Source: Prochlorococcus sp. AG-436-O11
GTDB taxonomy: Bacteria > Cyanobacteriota > Cyanobacteriia > PCC-6307 > Cyanobiaceae
Assembly (NCBI GenBank): GCA_003212535.1
Contig: QCPO01000008.1
Span: forward strand, 1-60,652
Direction of reading: 5' to 3'
DNA length: 60,652 nt
In this document: positions 26,266 to 36,290 of the stretch, piece after piece
Position numbering within the stretch: the stretch's first letter is position 1
Layout: the number at the start of each line of letters is the position of its first letter
The notes under the pieces: generated by a model
Seen by the model: only the letters and a program-made list of their open reading frames with translations
Database searches by the model: none
Told to the model about the DNA's origin: nothing
Program-made: the position numbers and the translations under genes

Positions 26266-29200
26266 TTGGGTTCTAACTTGGAAAAAAATAGATATCTGAA
26301 TTTATATACAAAACTTTTTTTCCTAGGAGCTATTTTATCACTAGGATATGTAGGTACATTCTTGTTAAATAATTTTCTAAAAGAAACTTATAGTTCTAAG
26401 AAATTAAAATTTGAAGAAAGAATAGAAGAATTTTTAAATAAAAAAGTTGATTTAGGTGATTTTTCCGGCATTAGGTTGCTGGGAATCTCTTTGGCTAATT
26501 CAAGGATAATTGATAAGGAAAATATAGATTCTGAAATTAAAGCGAAAAATATTTATGTAGGTATCATGCCTTTAAAATCATTTCTAAGTCAAAAATGGAT
26601 TATAAAAATAAGGCCTGAAAATACTGAAATTAATGTCAATAAAGATTTCTTCAAAAAGGGAAAACCTTATATAAATAAAAGAAATACTAATAAATCAAAG
26701 ATAAAATATGACTTGAATTTTAATTTAGCTCAATACGCTAGTTTAAAATTCAAAGATATAGGTGTAGAAACTAAAGTAAAGGGTGATCTCATCTTCAAGT
26801 CTAATAACAGACAGATAATTGGAAATGTTAGATCAAACTTTGAAGGGAAAGGTAAATTACAATTAAAATTAAATACTAAGTTAAATCAAGACTTTTTTAG
26901 GTTTGAGATCTTTTCTAAAGGGCTTAATCTAGATAGCTCGGCATATAATATTGGAACAAGGAAAGTGTTAGTAAAAAAAGGTAAATTTAAATCTAATTTT
27001 AGATTTTATAAATCAAACACTAAAACCCTTTGTAAAGGGGGATTTTCTTTAAATAGATTAATTTTAAATGCCTCTGATCTTTCAGAAAATATAAATTCAG
27101 ATTCTCTAAGGTTTAACTGTAAAGATAATCATTTAAAAGCTAATAATGTAAATCTCAATTATGGAACTTTAACTTCAGATCTTAATCTCAATATCCCATT
27201 AAATAAAAATATTAACAATATAGATCTAAAAGGTAGTATTGGATATTTAAATAGCTTAAATCCAGATATTAAATTATCAGGAAATATCCCATATTGGTTT
27301 GATAAAAAAAGTTTAAAGTTTGGAAATATTAATTCTAGTTTTGATTTAACTAGAACTCAATTATCTAATTTAAATATTTTTCGTAGTGAAAAAATAAGAG
27401 GCTTTGTTACCGCTAAGGGAGAATTGAAAGGGAAAATAAATGACCCCAAAATTTCGATCAATTTTAATCTTGATTATCCTCACTATAAAGGTATAAGAAT
27501 TAGAGAAACATGGGAAGGTGAGATTAAAAATGAAAAAAATAAATATATATTAAATATGAAGAACCGATATTCTCCAATTCCTTCATTCCTCTCAATAAAG
27601 TTTGATTCTAAAATTAAATTAGAAAACCTAATTTTTAGCAGAGTTTTCAATTCTAATAAAGGTAGCTTGAAAATCGATAAAGCTAACAATAGTTATACTT
27701 GGAATGCTACTAATTTCCCTCTTGATGAACTTGAGTTTTCTTTTAGTAAAAATCAATTCGATAGAATTAGTGGAATTATCAATGGTTCAGGATACATTGC
27801 TTCCGACCAATCTTATTTGGATGGGAGACTGGCATGGAGTTTAGGTAAGTATAGAAAAATTAAGCTTGCCAATTCGTTATTTGATTTTACTTTTAAAGAC
27901 AAATCTTTTTATGTCAACTCATCTTTATATCCCATTGATGGTGGAATAATTGAAGTTGAATATAATCCAGATAAGAATAAGGTATTCAGTATAAATTTCA
28001 ATAATATTAGTAGCGGCTGGTCAGTACTTACAGCCTTTGATATCTTCAATTTCGAGAATAAAAAAGCTAAACCAATTAGCAAATCTAACTTCCTAAAAGA
28101 TTTAAAAATAAGTAAAGATGATATGACATTTAAAGAGAAGATTAAATTTATTGATGATTTTCTTGAGAAGAATAATGTATTGGAAGATAAATTCAACTTG
28201 AAAAGATATTTAAGTAAATTTGATAGTAGATATGATGCAAAATTAACGATAGAAGGAGATAACCCACTAAATTACAAATTAAAAACCAAATTAAATGGTT
28301 ATTTCGATTTATCTAATTCTGAAGGCAATATTAATAATAAAGAAGAATTTTCTGTTGATTTAGAAGGAGGATTATTAAAAGGTAAAGGGTCTTTAAAAAT
28401 CAAAAAATTACCACTAAAAGTAGCAAATATTTTTTTAGATGAGCCAAAAGATTTTAAAGGTAATTTGGATATTAATTTATTTTATGACTTAGATTCAAAA
28501 TCTTTTTTGAGTGATATCTATTCTAATAATACATCTATAAAAAATAATCAGATAAAATTTGATATAGGAAAAATAGAATATAATAATGCAATTTTTGATA
28601 TTGATTTTTCTATGTTATTAAATGATTCAAAAATACCAATTAATTTTGAAGGCTCCATCCCTATAAATAAAAATGATAAGTTAGATTTAAGATTAATTGG
28701 AAATGGTAAATTTATTGAGCTAATTGACATCTTGGCTGAAGATTATTTTACTTTTAAAGAAGGCGATGTAAACGTTAGAATATTAATGAAAGGGAGTATA
28801 AATCAACCTATCTTAAATGGATTTATTGTTATTAAGGATTCAGAAATTGATATTTATAAAAATATACTCAAAAATATTAATAGCTTAATAATTTTTGACT
28901 TTGATTATGTAGAAGTTAAGCATCTTCAAGCATCAGGAGAAGACTCTGGAAATATTTTTATACAAGGGTCTTTACCTTTTAATTATAAAAGTGATTCTAA
29001 TAACAATGATATTAGTTTAATCGCAAATAAATTTAATATAAAAACTAATAATATAGATTTCTTAGTCGATTCAAATATAGATATAACTGGATCGTTTGCA
29101 AAGCCTGTTCTAGGGGGTTACTTAGCGCTTAATAATGGTTTTATTAATTTTAATAGTACTAGTAATAAAACAACTAATAATAATATTAAAGAAAAAAAAG

Positions 29201-30225
29201 ATAAAAAGAAATGGCCAGAACTTTATTGGGATAATGATAAAAATATTGAAATAATCTCAAACGAAACAATTCTGAATTCAGTCCTTTTAGGAGAAACTTT
29301 GCCAAGTTATTTAGAAAGTATAAGCTTTAATAAGCTTAAATTAAAACTTGGTCCAAATTTCAGGCTCCAATACTCAGAAATAGTTAAAGCTTATTTAGAT
29401 ACGAAATTAGATTTAAATATCAACGGTTCGGTAGGTGAAGATTTAAACGCTAGAGGTTTGATCTTTTTGAAAAAGGGTAGAGCAAATTTATATACAACAC
29501 CTTTTAAATTAGATAAAAACAAAGATAATTATATTTTATTTGCATCAAGAAGTGGTGTGGTTCCATTTATTAATTTTTCTCTGGTTAGTAAAGTGCCAGA
29601 TTCAATAATACCTATAAGTGAAAATAATCAAGATACAAATTTTTCAGGAGATTTAAATGCAGATGCCTCTTCAAGCGGTATTGGTACATTTGGGATTGGT
29701 AATACAAGACTTATAAAAATTGAGGCATCTTATGAAGGATTCTTAGATCAGTTATCTTTTGAGGATGAAAATAAAAAAATCCAATTAAGAAGTACTCCAA
29801 GCTATAACAGGTCACAGATTATTGGTTTAATTGGAGGTAACTCAGCAAACTTAATAAATCGAGCATTTATTTCTCAGTTTAATAGCGCTGATGCCTTTAG
29901 TGGGAGATTTCAGTTGTCTTTATATCCAGCCTTGATAGAAAATAATGATTCTCTAAAAAATGTTTTTTCTAATGAAAAGTTAGATTTAGAAAACAAAGAT
30001 GAAACAACTTCGAACGAAGAATTATTTTCTGAAGCTTGGGTCGCAGAAGTTGGTCTTGATATTACCGATAAGATAAACTTTGCAGTACAAACTATTCCTG
30101 GAAGAGATGATCTCCCCCCATTAGGGATATTTACTTTTCAGGCTAATCCAAACTTGGAATTGTTAGGTTCTTTCGATTCTGATGGAGATTGGAAAAGTCA
30201 ATTACAATTGTTTTTCAGATATTAA
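26266..30225 (+). CDS. tamB: TamB/DUF490 family inter-membrane protein (Tic236-like)
   Basis: This 1319-residue protein has one N-terminal membrane anchor (about residues 12-33). A very long, repetitive beta-rich body of Asn/Lys/Ile-rich strands follows, and then the conserved C-terminal DUF490 domain (about 1060-1319), ending QLQLFFRY with a terminal aromatic. Such proteins span the periplasm and serve outer-membrane protein or lipid transport with an Omp85 partner; the chloroplast counterpart is Tic236. The start is TTG at 26266. The extreme AAT/AAA codon bias of the middle part is mirrored in its Asn/Lys-rich protein. Confidence 0.87.
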   Translation: MGSNLEKNRYLNLYTKLFFLGAILSLGYVGTFLLNNFLKETYSSKKLKFEERIEEFLNKKVDLGDFSGIRLLGISLANSRIIDKENIDSEIKAKNIYVGIMPLKSFLSQKWIIKIRPENTEINVNKDFFKKGKPYINKRNTNKSKIKYDLNFNLAQYASLKFKDIGVETKVKGDLIFKSNNRQIIGNVRSNFEGKGKLQLKLNTKLNQDFFRFEIFSKGLNLDSSAYNIGTRKVLVKKGKFKSNFRFYKSNTKTLCKGGFSLNRLILNASDLSENINSDSLRFNCKDNHLKANNVNLNYGTLTSDLNLNIPLNKNINNIDLKGSIGYLNSLNPDIKLSGNIPYWFDKKSLKFGNINSSFDLTRTQLSNLNIFRSEKIRGFVTAKGELKGKINDPKISINFNLDYPHYKGIRIRETWEGEIKNEKNKYILNMKNRYSPIPSFLSIKFDSKIKLENLIFSRVFNSNKGSLKIDKANNSYTWNATNFPLDELEFSFSKNQFDRISGIINGSGYIASDQSYLDGRLAWSLGKYRKIKLANSLFDFTFKDKSFYVNSSLYPIDGGIIEVEYNPDKNKVFSINFNNISSGWSVLTAFDIFNFENKKAKPISKSNFLKDLKISKDDMTFKEKIKFIDDFLEKNNVLEDKFNLKRYLSKFDSRYDAKLTIEGDNPLNYKLKTKLNGYFDLSNSEGNINNKEEFSVDLEGGLLKGKGSLKIKKLPLKVANIFLDEPKDFKGNLDINLFYDLDSKSFLSDIYSNNTSIKNNQIKFDIGKIEYNNAIFDIDFSMLLNDSKIPINFEGSIPINKNDKLDLRLIGNGKFIELIDILAEDYFTFKEGDVNVRILMKGSINQPILNGFIVIKDSEIDIYKNILKNINSLIIFDFDYVEVKHLQASGEDSGNIFIQGSLPFNYKSDSNNNDISLIANKFNIKTNNIDFLVDSNIDITGSFAKPVLGGYLALNNGFINFNSTSNKTTNNNIKEKKDKKKWPELYWDNDKNIEIISNETILNSVLLGETLPSYLESISFNKLKLKLGPNFRLQYSEIVKAYLDTKLDLNINGSVGEDLNARGLIFLKKGRANLYTTPFKLDKNKDNYILFASRSGVVPFINFSLVSKVPDSIIPISENNQDTNFSGDLNADASSSGIGTFGIGNTRLIKIEASYEGFLDQLSFEDENKKIQLRSTPSYNRSQIIGLIGGNSANLINRAFISQFNSADAFSGRFQLSLYPALIENNDSLKNVFSNEKLDLENKDETTSNEELFSEAWVAEVGLDITDKINFAVQTIPGRDDLPPLGIFTFQANPNLELLGSFDSDGDWKSQLQLFFRY

Positions 30226-30291
30226 GTCCTCAAAAATATTAGTTTTAAGAATGATTACTTTGAATTATCATAAGAGTAAATAAAACAAATT

Positions 30292-31602
30292 ATGGCTTAT
30301 ATATTTGAAGTCCCTCAACCGAGCAATGAGCTTTTAGAAAAGGCCCATAGAATTCGTTTGGCTTCACAAAAAATAAGTCAGGCTGAAAATAAGATTAGAA
30401 TTCAAGCTTTGAATTTGATGGCTGATTATCTAGATAAAAAATCTAATGAAATATTAGAGGCTAATCATGAAGATTATTTAAGAGCAGAAAGAAAAAGTAT
30501 CTCAAAGGCTTTACTTTCTAGATTAAAGTTATCAAAAGAAAAACTAAATGCTGGAATTGAAGGAGTAAGAAAAGTAGGAAACTTACCTGATCCTGTGCAT
30601 CAAATTCAAATTAAAAAGGAGCTTTCCAATGGATTGATTCTAGAAAGAAAAACTGTACCTATAGGAGTCTTAGGAGTTATTTTTGAATCTAGACCTGATG
30701 CTCTTATGCAGATAAGTTCTCTAGCGATAAGATCTGGTAATGGAGTAATGCTAAAGGGGGGTAGTGAAGCTGGCTTCACAAATACTGCAATCTTCTCAGC
30801 TTTGCAGGAGGGCTTAGAAGAGGCAGGTATTGATAAGAATGTAATTTGTCTCCTTACAAATAGAAAAGATAGTATGGCGATGTTGAATTTGGAGAAATAT
30901 CTTAATTTAATAATTCCAAGAGGAAGTAATGAACTAGTTAAATTTATTCAAGAGAATACAAAAATTCCTGTATTAGGTCACGCTGATGGGATTTGTCATC
31001 TATTTATAGATAACGATGTAAATATTGAAATGGCTTTATTAGTTGCTCTGGACAGTAAGATTCAATATCCTGCGGCTTGTAATGCTATTGAAACTTTGTT
31101 GGTTCATAAAGATATTGCAGAAAGTTTTCTTAAAAGAGCTATACCTTTATTTAATTCTAATAATGTTAAATTAATCGGGGACAAAAAATCTGTTGAATTA
31201 GGTGTGGAGTTTGAGGCTAGTGTTGAAGATTGGCAAACTGAATATCTAGATTTGGTTTTATCTATAAAAATTGTTGAGGATATTGATGAAGCAATATCCC
31301 ACATTCAAAAATTTAGTTCAAAACATACAGATGGAATAATTACTGAAAATATTACTACGGCTAATAAATTTATGCATGAGGTTGATAGTGCAGGTGTCTT
31401 TCATAATTGCTCTACAAGATTTGCTGATGGCTTTAGATATGGATTTGGTGCTGAAGTTGGAATCTCAACGCAAACGCTTCCTCCAAGAGGACCTGTTGGA
31501 TTAGAGGGGTTGGTTACTTATAAATATTTCTTAAAAGGAGAAGGAAATATAGTTGATGATTTTTCATCTGGTAGGGCTGTTTTTACACATAAAGATCTTT
31601 AA
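30292..31602 (+). CDS. proA: Gamma-glutamyl phosphate reductase (glutamate-5-semialdehyde dehydrogenase)
   Basis: The second step of proline synthesis: reduction of gamma-glutamyl phosphate with NADPH. The 436 residues match the family. Motifs seen are GVIFESRPDALMQI, NGVMLKGGSEA, LIIPRGSNELVKFI, and the catalytic Cys (about 263) in QYPAACNAIETLLVH. It ends with GAEVGISTQTLPPRGPVGLEGLVTYKYF. The ATG at 30292 starts a normal N-terminus. It is followed after 11 bases by folB. Confidence 0.96.
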   Translation: MAYIFEVPQPSNELLEKAHRIRLASQKISQAENKIRIQALNLMADYLDKKSNEILEANHEDYLRAERKSISKALLSRLKLSKEKLNAGIEGVRKVGNLPDPVHQIQIKKELSNGLILERKTVPIGVLGVIFESRPDALMQISSLAIRSGNGVMLKGGSEAGFTNTAIFSALQEGLEEAGIDKNVICLLTNRKDSMAMLNLEKYLNLIIPRGSNELVKFIQENTKIPVLGHADGICHLFIDNDVNIEMALLVALDSKIQYPAACNAIETLLVHKDIAESFLKRAIPLFNSNNVKLIGDKKSVELGVEFEASVEDWQTEYLDLVLSIKIVEDIDEAISHIQKFSSKHTDGIITENITTANKFMHEVDSAGVFHNCSTRFADGFRYGFGAEVGISTQTLPPRGPVGLEGLVTYKYFLKGEGNIVDDFSSGRAVFTHKDL

Positions 31603-31613
31603 AATTTCAAAAG

Positions 31614-31976
31614 ATGGAAACATTTATAAAAATTGAGAATATTAAACTTTGGGCTAGAGTTGGTGTCCTAAAGGAAGAACGGGAATTAGGACAGCTTTTT
31701 TGTTTGGATGTGTTTTTATGGACTGATTTTAAGACTTGTACTGAAAATGATGACATTAAAAAAACAGTTGATTATTCAGAATTAATTGAAATTCTAAAAG
31801 ATCAGGCAAAGAAAATATATTGTTTTACAATTGAAAAATATTCAAATGAGATTGTGCAACTTATTAACAAACAATTTCAGATTAATCGGATCAAACTTAT
31901 TTTGACAAAATGTACACCTCCAATTACTGGATTTGATGGTAAGGTCTCAATAGTAAGAGTCTTTGACAAAAATTAA
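31614..31976 (+). CDS. folB: Dihydroneopterin aldolase
   Basis: This folate-pathway enzyme splits 7,8-dihydroneopterin to 6-hydroxymethyl-dihydropterin and glycolaldehyde. It has 120 residues. The GVLKEERELGQLFCLDV segment carries the conserved Glu, DDIKKTVDYSELIEIL matches the family's VDYSxL signature, and TIEKYSNEIVQLI and LTKCTPPITGF complete it. It lies between proA and the disrupted lipase, with a 5-base gap to the latter, so the three look like one operon. Confidence 0.93.
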   Translation: METFIKIENIKLWARVGVLKEERELGQLFCLDVFLWTDFKTCTENDDIKKTVDYSELIEILKDQAKKIYCFTIEKYSNEIVQLINKQFQINRIKLILTKCTPPITGFDGKVSIVRVFDKN

Positions 31977-31981
31977 TAGCT

Positions 31982-32576
31982 TTGGTAAACAGAAATCCCA
32001 TAATACTTATTCATGGTCTTTGGAACACATCAAGTATATTTTCCTTGATTACTTCAAAACTTGATGAAATGGGAATTGAATATTTTGCGCCAACTCTTAA
32101 TCATGCTTTTGGAATGACTTCAATTGTTGAATTAACTAATTTAATGGATCAGTTAATAATAGAGAATTATGGTTTGGAACAAGAAATTGATATTTTAGGC
32201 TTCTCAATGGGGGGGGATAATTGGTAGGTATTGGATTAATAAATTTAATGGTTATAGAAGGACCAAAAGATTCATTACTATAGGTTCACCACACAAAGGA
32301 ACACTTGCTTCTCAATTAGTTCCTAAATATCCTTTTAGAGGGATATCTGAAATGAAAATAAATAGCTCTTTATTAAGAGATCTATCTAACTACGATTATT
32401 TTCTTAATGATATCGATTGCATTAGTTTCTTTACTTATTGGGATCTTATGGTTTTCCCAGGCTGGCGAGCTAATTTGAATGTAGGAGAAAAAATATCATT
32501 AAAAATATTTAAACATAGAAATTTAGTTAGAAATCCTGTGGCCGTTGAGAGAATCATTGAGAGACTTATAATTTAG
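31982..32576 (+). pseudogene. Alpha/beta-hydrolase lipase, interrupted by a frameshift in an eight-G run
   Basis: The first part (31982-32227, TTG start) encodes the oxyanion-loop motif ILIHGLWN and the nucleophile motif GFSMGG, then stops after three wrong residues. The G8 run at 32209-32216 is the break: with seven G the frame continues through IIGRYWINKFNGY and TIGSPHKGTLASQLVP into the rest of the hydrolase, ending at 32576. The joined product would be about 197 residues, a plausible small esterase or triacylglycerol-lipase-like protein with GxSxGG. The last part cannot be translated alone unless an internal ATG at 32352 is used. It is convergent with, and overlaps by 11 bases, the prlC-like gene, which has the same defect. 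It may be real decay, phase variation or a sequence error. Confidence 0.8.
32209..32216 (+). repeat. Eight-G homopolymer in the lipase coding strand
   Basis: Eight consecutive G directly after ATG of the GFSMGG nucleophile motif. Removing one G restores a long hydrolase reading frame. Confidence 0.9.
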
Positions 32577-34657
32577 AGTCAGATAGACCTAGGTGCCTTA
32601 TTAGGGGTTCAGTTTTTGGTTCTCTTCCTCTAAACATTTTAAATATTTCTAAAGCAGATAAGCTCCCTCCAAGGCTAAGTATTGTATCTTTAAATTTTTT
32701 TCCGATTAATTGAATATTTTGACTATCTTCTAGGTTGGCCTCCTCAAACATAGAAAAGGCATCAGCACTTAGAACTTCTGCCCATTTATAAGAGTAATAA
32801 CCTGCAGAATAACCTCCTGCAAAAATATGACTAAAACTGCATAGGAATTTATCTTCTTGGATAGGAGCAATTACTGTAGTTTGTTTAGTAATTTCTTTTC
32901 TGATTTCATCTGATGTCTTACCTTGGTTAGTATCAATATTGCTATGTAGTCTGAGATCTGTAATCGCAAAATGTAATTGTCTAAGTGTCGCCATCCCGCA
33001 ATTAAAAGTTCTATTCTTTACAAGTTTTTCAAAATTCTCATCAGAAAGTCTTTCTCCAGTTTTATAATGCTTAGCAATATTTAATAGTGTGTTTTTATGG
33101 AAACACCAGTTTTCCATAAATTGACTTGGAAGTTCAACTGCATCCCATTCAACATTATTAATTCCTGCTGCTTGCGGAAGATTTATGGTGGTGAGCATAT
33201 GTTGAAGACCGTGTCCAAATTCATGAAAAAGTGTCTGAACTTCTTCAAAGCTCATTAAACTTGGTTTGTCTTTGGATGGTGGAGTTTGATTACAAACTAG
33301 ATAAGCAACGGGTAATGTATTTTGATTAAAAGTATTTTTATTAAGGCATTCATCCATCCATGCCCCCCCCACGCTTTGATTCTGGACGTGAATATGGGTC
33401 TAAGTAAAAAGAAGCTATTTTCTCATCTTCTTTATTAAGGATATTAAAAAACAAAACGTCATCATTCCAAATAGGCGCTTCATTATTTGCTTGAATTACT
33501 TTAATTCCGAATAGCTTTTCACTTAGGTTAAATAAACCTTTTAAAACATCATTAAGTGGGAACCATGGCCTTAATGCTTCCTGATCTAAATTAAGCTTTT
33601 CCTTTCTAAGGAGCTCAGAATAATAACTAATATCCCAAGGTTTAAGTTTCTCCGATTCTGGGAATCCGTTTTCTTTAGAGAACTTTTCAAGTATCTCTAA
33701 TTCATTTGTGGCACTTTTAAATGCAGGCTTTCGTAATTCTTCTAATAGTTTCTCAACATGTTTAATTTCTTTAGCCATTTTTGTTGACAAACTTAATTCT
33801 GCCCAACTTTCATAACCAAGAAGATGCGCTTGTTTAGTTCTAAGTGATAAGATTTCTTCAATAATTTGAGAGTTATTTTTTTCTCCATGAGAAGCCCTAC
33901 TCACAAAAGACTTATATAGTTTTTCCCTCAGGCTCCGATCTTTGGCATATGTCATAAAAGCCGTATAAGTTGGAATATCCAGACTTAATTTCCAAGGACC
34001 AATTTCTCCCTCAACATCTCCCTCTTTCTTTAAGTGATCATTAGCAGATATTGCCATTAATTCCAAAACCCTCTCTGGGAGACCATCTACTTGAGATTTA
34101 TCATTTAGAATTAAATACCATGTATTTGTCGCATCAAGGACATTATTGCTGAAATTTGTTGATAGTTTGCCTAACTTTTCCGAAATAATATTAAATTCAT
34201 TTTGAGCATTTACTTCTAATGAAATTCCTCTATGCTTCATTTCAAGTATTTCTTGATCTAAAATTCTATTTTTGATTCGATCAAAATTATTTGTTTTTTT
34301 AAGTTTTACCAAAGCATTGAAAATAATTTTACTCTGTCCAAACTTATTATTTAAGCTAATAATCTCTGGTAAGAATTTTGAGTAAATTTCTCTTAGACTT
34401 TCTGAGTTATTTACAGCATTTAAATGACTTATAACTCCCCAGCTCCACCTAAGAACTTCATTTACTTCATTTAAAGGATTTATTACTTCCCCCCAGTCTA
34501 ATTGCTTTTGGTTTAGATAATTAGATAGAAAATCTTCTATATTTTGAAAATCTAAATTTATTTGCTCTATTACACTTGGAAATTCTTTGTTGATATTCTC
34601 AGGTGTAAATTTTTTAAATTCTGGGAGTTCTCCAAATTTAAAAATTGAGTTTTTCAT
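32566..34657 (-). pseudogene. prlC: Oligopeptidase A-like M3 metallopeptidase, interrupted by a frameshift in an eight-G run
   Basis: The gene is read as two overlapping frames. The first (34657 to 33350) gives the N-terminal about 430 residues, ending SRPESKRGGGMDG. The second (33372 to 32566) gives GGAWMDECLNK, the zinc motif HEFGHGLQH (about residues 478-486 of the joined protein), and the family C-terminus with FSHIFAGGYSAGYYSYKWAEVL. Eight G on the minus strand (33370-33363) cause the break; with seven the joined protein reads SKRGGAWMDE, the usual M3 sequence, and has about 696 residues, the normal length. As it stands the first product lacks the zinc site and would be inactive. The enzyme normally degrades peptides in the cytosol. 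Confidence 0.85.
33363..33370 (-). repeat. Eight-G homopolymer in the prlC-like coding strand
   Basis: Eight C on the plus strand, eight G in the coding strand, within the codons for the conserved Arg-Gly-Gly-Ala-Trp-Met-Asp motif. Seven would keep the frame. Confidence 0.9.
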
Positions 34658-34672
34658 TTTTTACTATAAAAA

Positions 34673-36211
34673 TTAACTAACGTTAGAAATTAACCCAACT
34701 AATTTAGCTAAAGTTAATTGATCACTGAGAGCATTTGTAGAAGATTCATAGAGATTTATTGCAATCTTTGGCCAGAAACCTATTAGTAAAGTAGGCAATA
34801 ACAAACTGAAGCCTATTGTCAATTCTCTAATATTCATTTCTTTTACAGTGGCTAGTGCGGGGATCCTAGGACCGAAGAATACTCTTCTGCACATTGATAA
34901 AAGGTAAATAGGGGTTAAGACAAGACCAATAGCTGCAATTAAAATCGTTATCGATCGAAAGAGAGAGCTAAAGCCTTCTTGACTTGTAATTCCTAAAAAG
35001 ATAGTTATTTCACTTATAAAACCACTCATACCAGGTAATGCCAGAGAAGCTAATGAGCTTGCAAGGAAAAAAGCAAATGTTATTGGTAAGACTTTTGCTA
35101 AACCGCCCATATTTGGAATTGATAGCGTATTTGTTCTTTCATAGAAAGAACCCGTTACGAAGAACATTGCTGCCGCAATAAGCCCATGACTAATCATTTG
35201 TAGCATTGCGCCGCTAATCCCTAAGGCATTAACTGCTCCTATTCCCAAAAGTACGAATCCCATATGACTAACTGAACTACATGCAATTCTTCTTTTAACG
35301 TTATCTTGAGCGAATGCGTTTAATGCCCCATAAATTATATTTATTATTCCCAGAATTATTAATGCAGGTGCAATTTTTATATGGACTTCAGGTAATATTT
35401 GAACGTTGAATCTTAGGAGAGCATAACCTCCCATCTTTAATAGGATTCCAGCTAATAACATTGAAACAGGAGCATTAGCCTCTCCATGGGCATCGGGTAA
35501 CCATGTATGTAAGGGGAAGATTGGAAGTTTAACCCCAAAACCTATTAAAAAACCTAAATAAGATAATAATGCGAGACTACCTTGTACATTCTTTTGTGTT
35601 ATTTCTGTTAGGTTTAAAGTGAAGGTATCACCACTCAACGCGAGTGCAAGTCCGCTTATAAGTATCAGTAAAGAAGCTAAAGCAGTATAAAGAATAAATT
35701 TTGTAGCTGCATACAGTTTCTTCTTCCCCCCCCAAATAGCTATAAGAAGATAAACTGGAACTAGTTCTAATTCCCAAGCTAAGAAAAATAATAAGAAATC
35801 TTGTGAAAGGAAAACCAAAGCCTGAGCTGAAGCCTGAACTAATAAAAGAGTAAAATATAAATTAGATTTCTTCTTTATTTTCCAACTCGCGAAAGCAGAT
35901 AGAAATGTAATTAATCCACTTAAAGCTACTAAAGGGGCTGATAATCCATCCACCCCAAGAGACCACTCTAAACCTATTGAAGGTAGCCACGTAATCCTTT
36001 CTACAAGTTGTAGGGAGCTATTTGAAGGATCAAATTTTTGTAAAAGTACTCCAATAATTAGTAAAAAATCTATAAATAAAAAAATTAACGATATATTTCT
36101 TGGGAGCGAATTATCTTCTCCTTCCTTTGAACTTAAGAAAGGCATTATTAGTGCCCCAATCAAAGGGAATAAAACAATAGATGATAGCCAAGGAAAAGTT
36201 TCTAAATTCAT
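34673..36211 (-). CDS. ndhD: NAD(P)H-quinone oxidoreductase chain 4 (proton-pumping antiporter-like subunit)
   Basis: This is a 512-residue NDH-1 membrane subunit with about 13-14 hydrophobic segments. Family signatures are [46 protein letters not shown] (with the key Glu in WELELVP), [31 protein letters not shown] and [11 protein letters not shown]. It takes part in cyclic electron flow around photosystem I or in respiration; which NDH-1 form cannot be told, since several ndhD paralogues occur in cyanobacteria. An eight-G run (35733-35726 on the minus strand) is in frame here, encoding Trp-Gly-Gly. The ATG at 36211 is the natural start. Confidence 0.94.
   Translation of the reverse strand: MNLETFPWLSSIVLFPLIGALIMPFLSSKEGEDNSLPRNISLIFLFIDFLLIIGVLLQKFDPSNSSLQLVERITWLPSIGLEWSLGVDGLSAPLVALSGLITFLSAFASWKIKKKSNLYFTLLLVQASAQALVFLSQDFLLFFLAWELELVPVYLLIAIWGGKKKLYAATKFILYTALASLLILISGLALALSGDTFTLNLTEITQKNVQGSLALLSYLGFLIGFGVKLPIFPLHTWLPDAHGEANAPVSMLLAGILLKMGGYALLRFNVQILPEVHIKIAPALIILGIINIIYGALNAFAQDNVKRRIACSSVSHMGFVLLGIGAVNALGISGAMLQMISHGLIAAAMFFVTGSFYERTNTLSIPNMGGLAKVLPITFAFFLASSLASLALPGMSGFISEITIFLGITSQEGFSSLFRSITILIAAIGLVLTPIYLLSMCRRVFFGPRIPALATVKEMNIRELTIGFSLLLPTLLIGFWPKIAINLYESSTNALSDQLTLAKLVGLISNVS
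35726..35733 (-). repeat. Eight-G homopolymer in ndhD, in frame
   Basis: The same length of G run as in the two frameshifted genes, but here eight is the number that keeps the conserved IWGGKK sequence in frame. Confidence 0.9.
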
Positions 36212-36290
36212 TTATGTAATGAATAATTTTTTTATTCTAGTTGAATATGTTCTAGCTTGGGGCTATAACATTAAAATTACCTAAGTAAAA

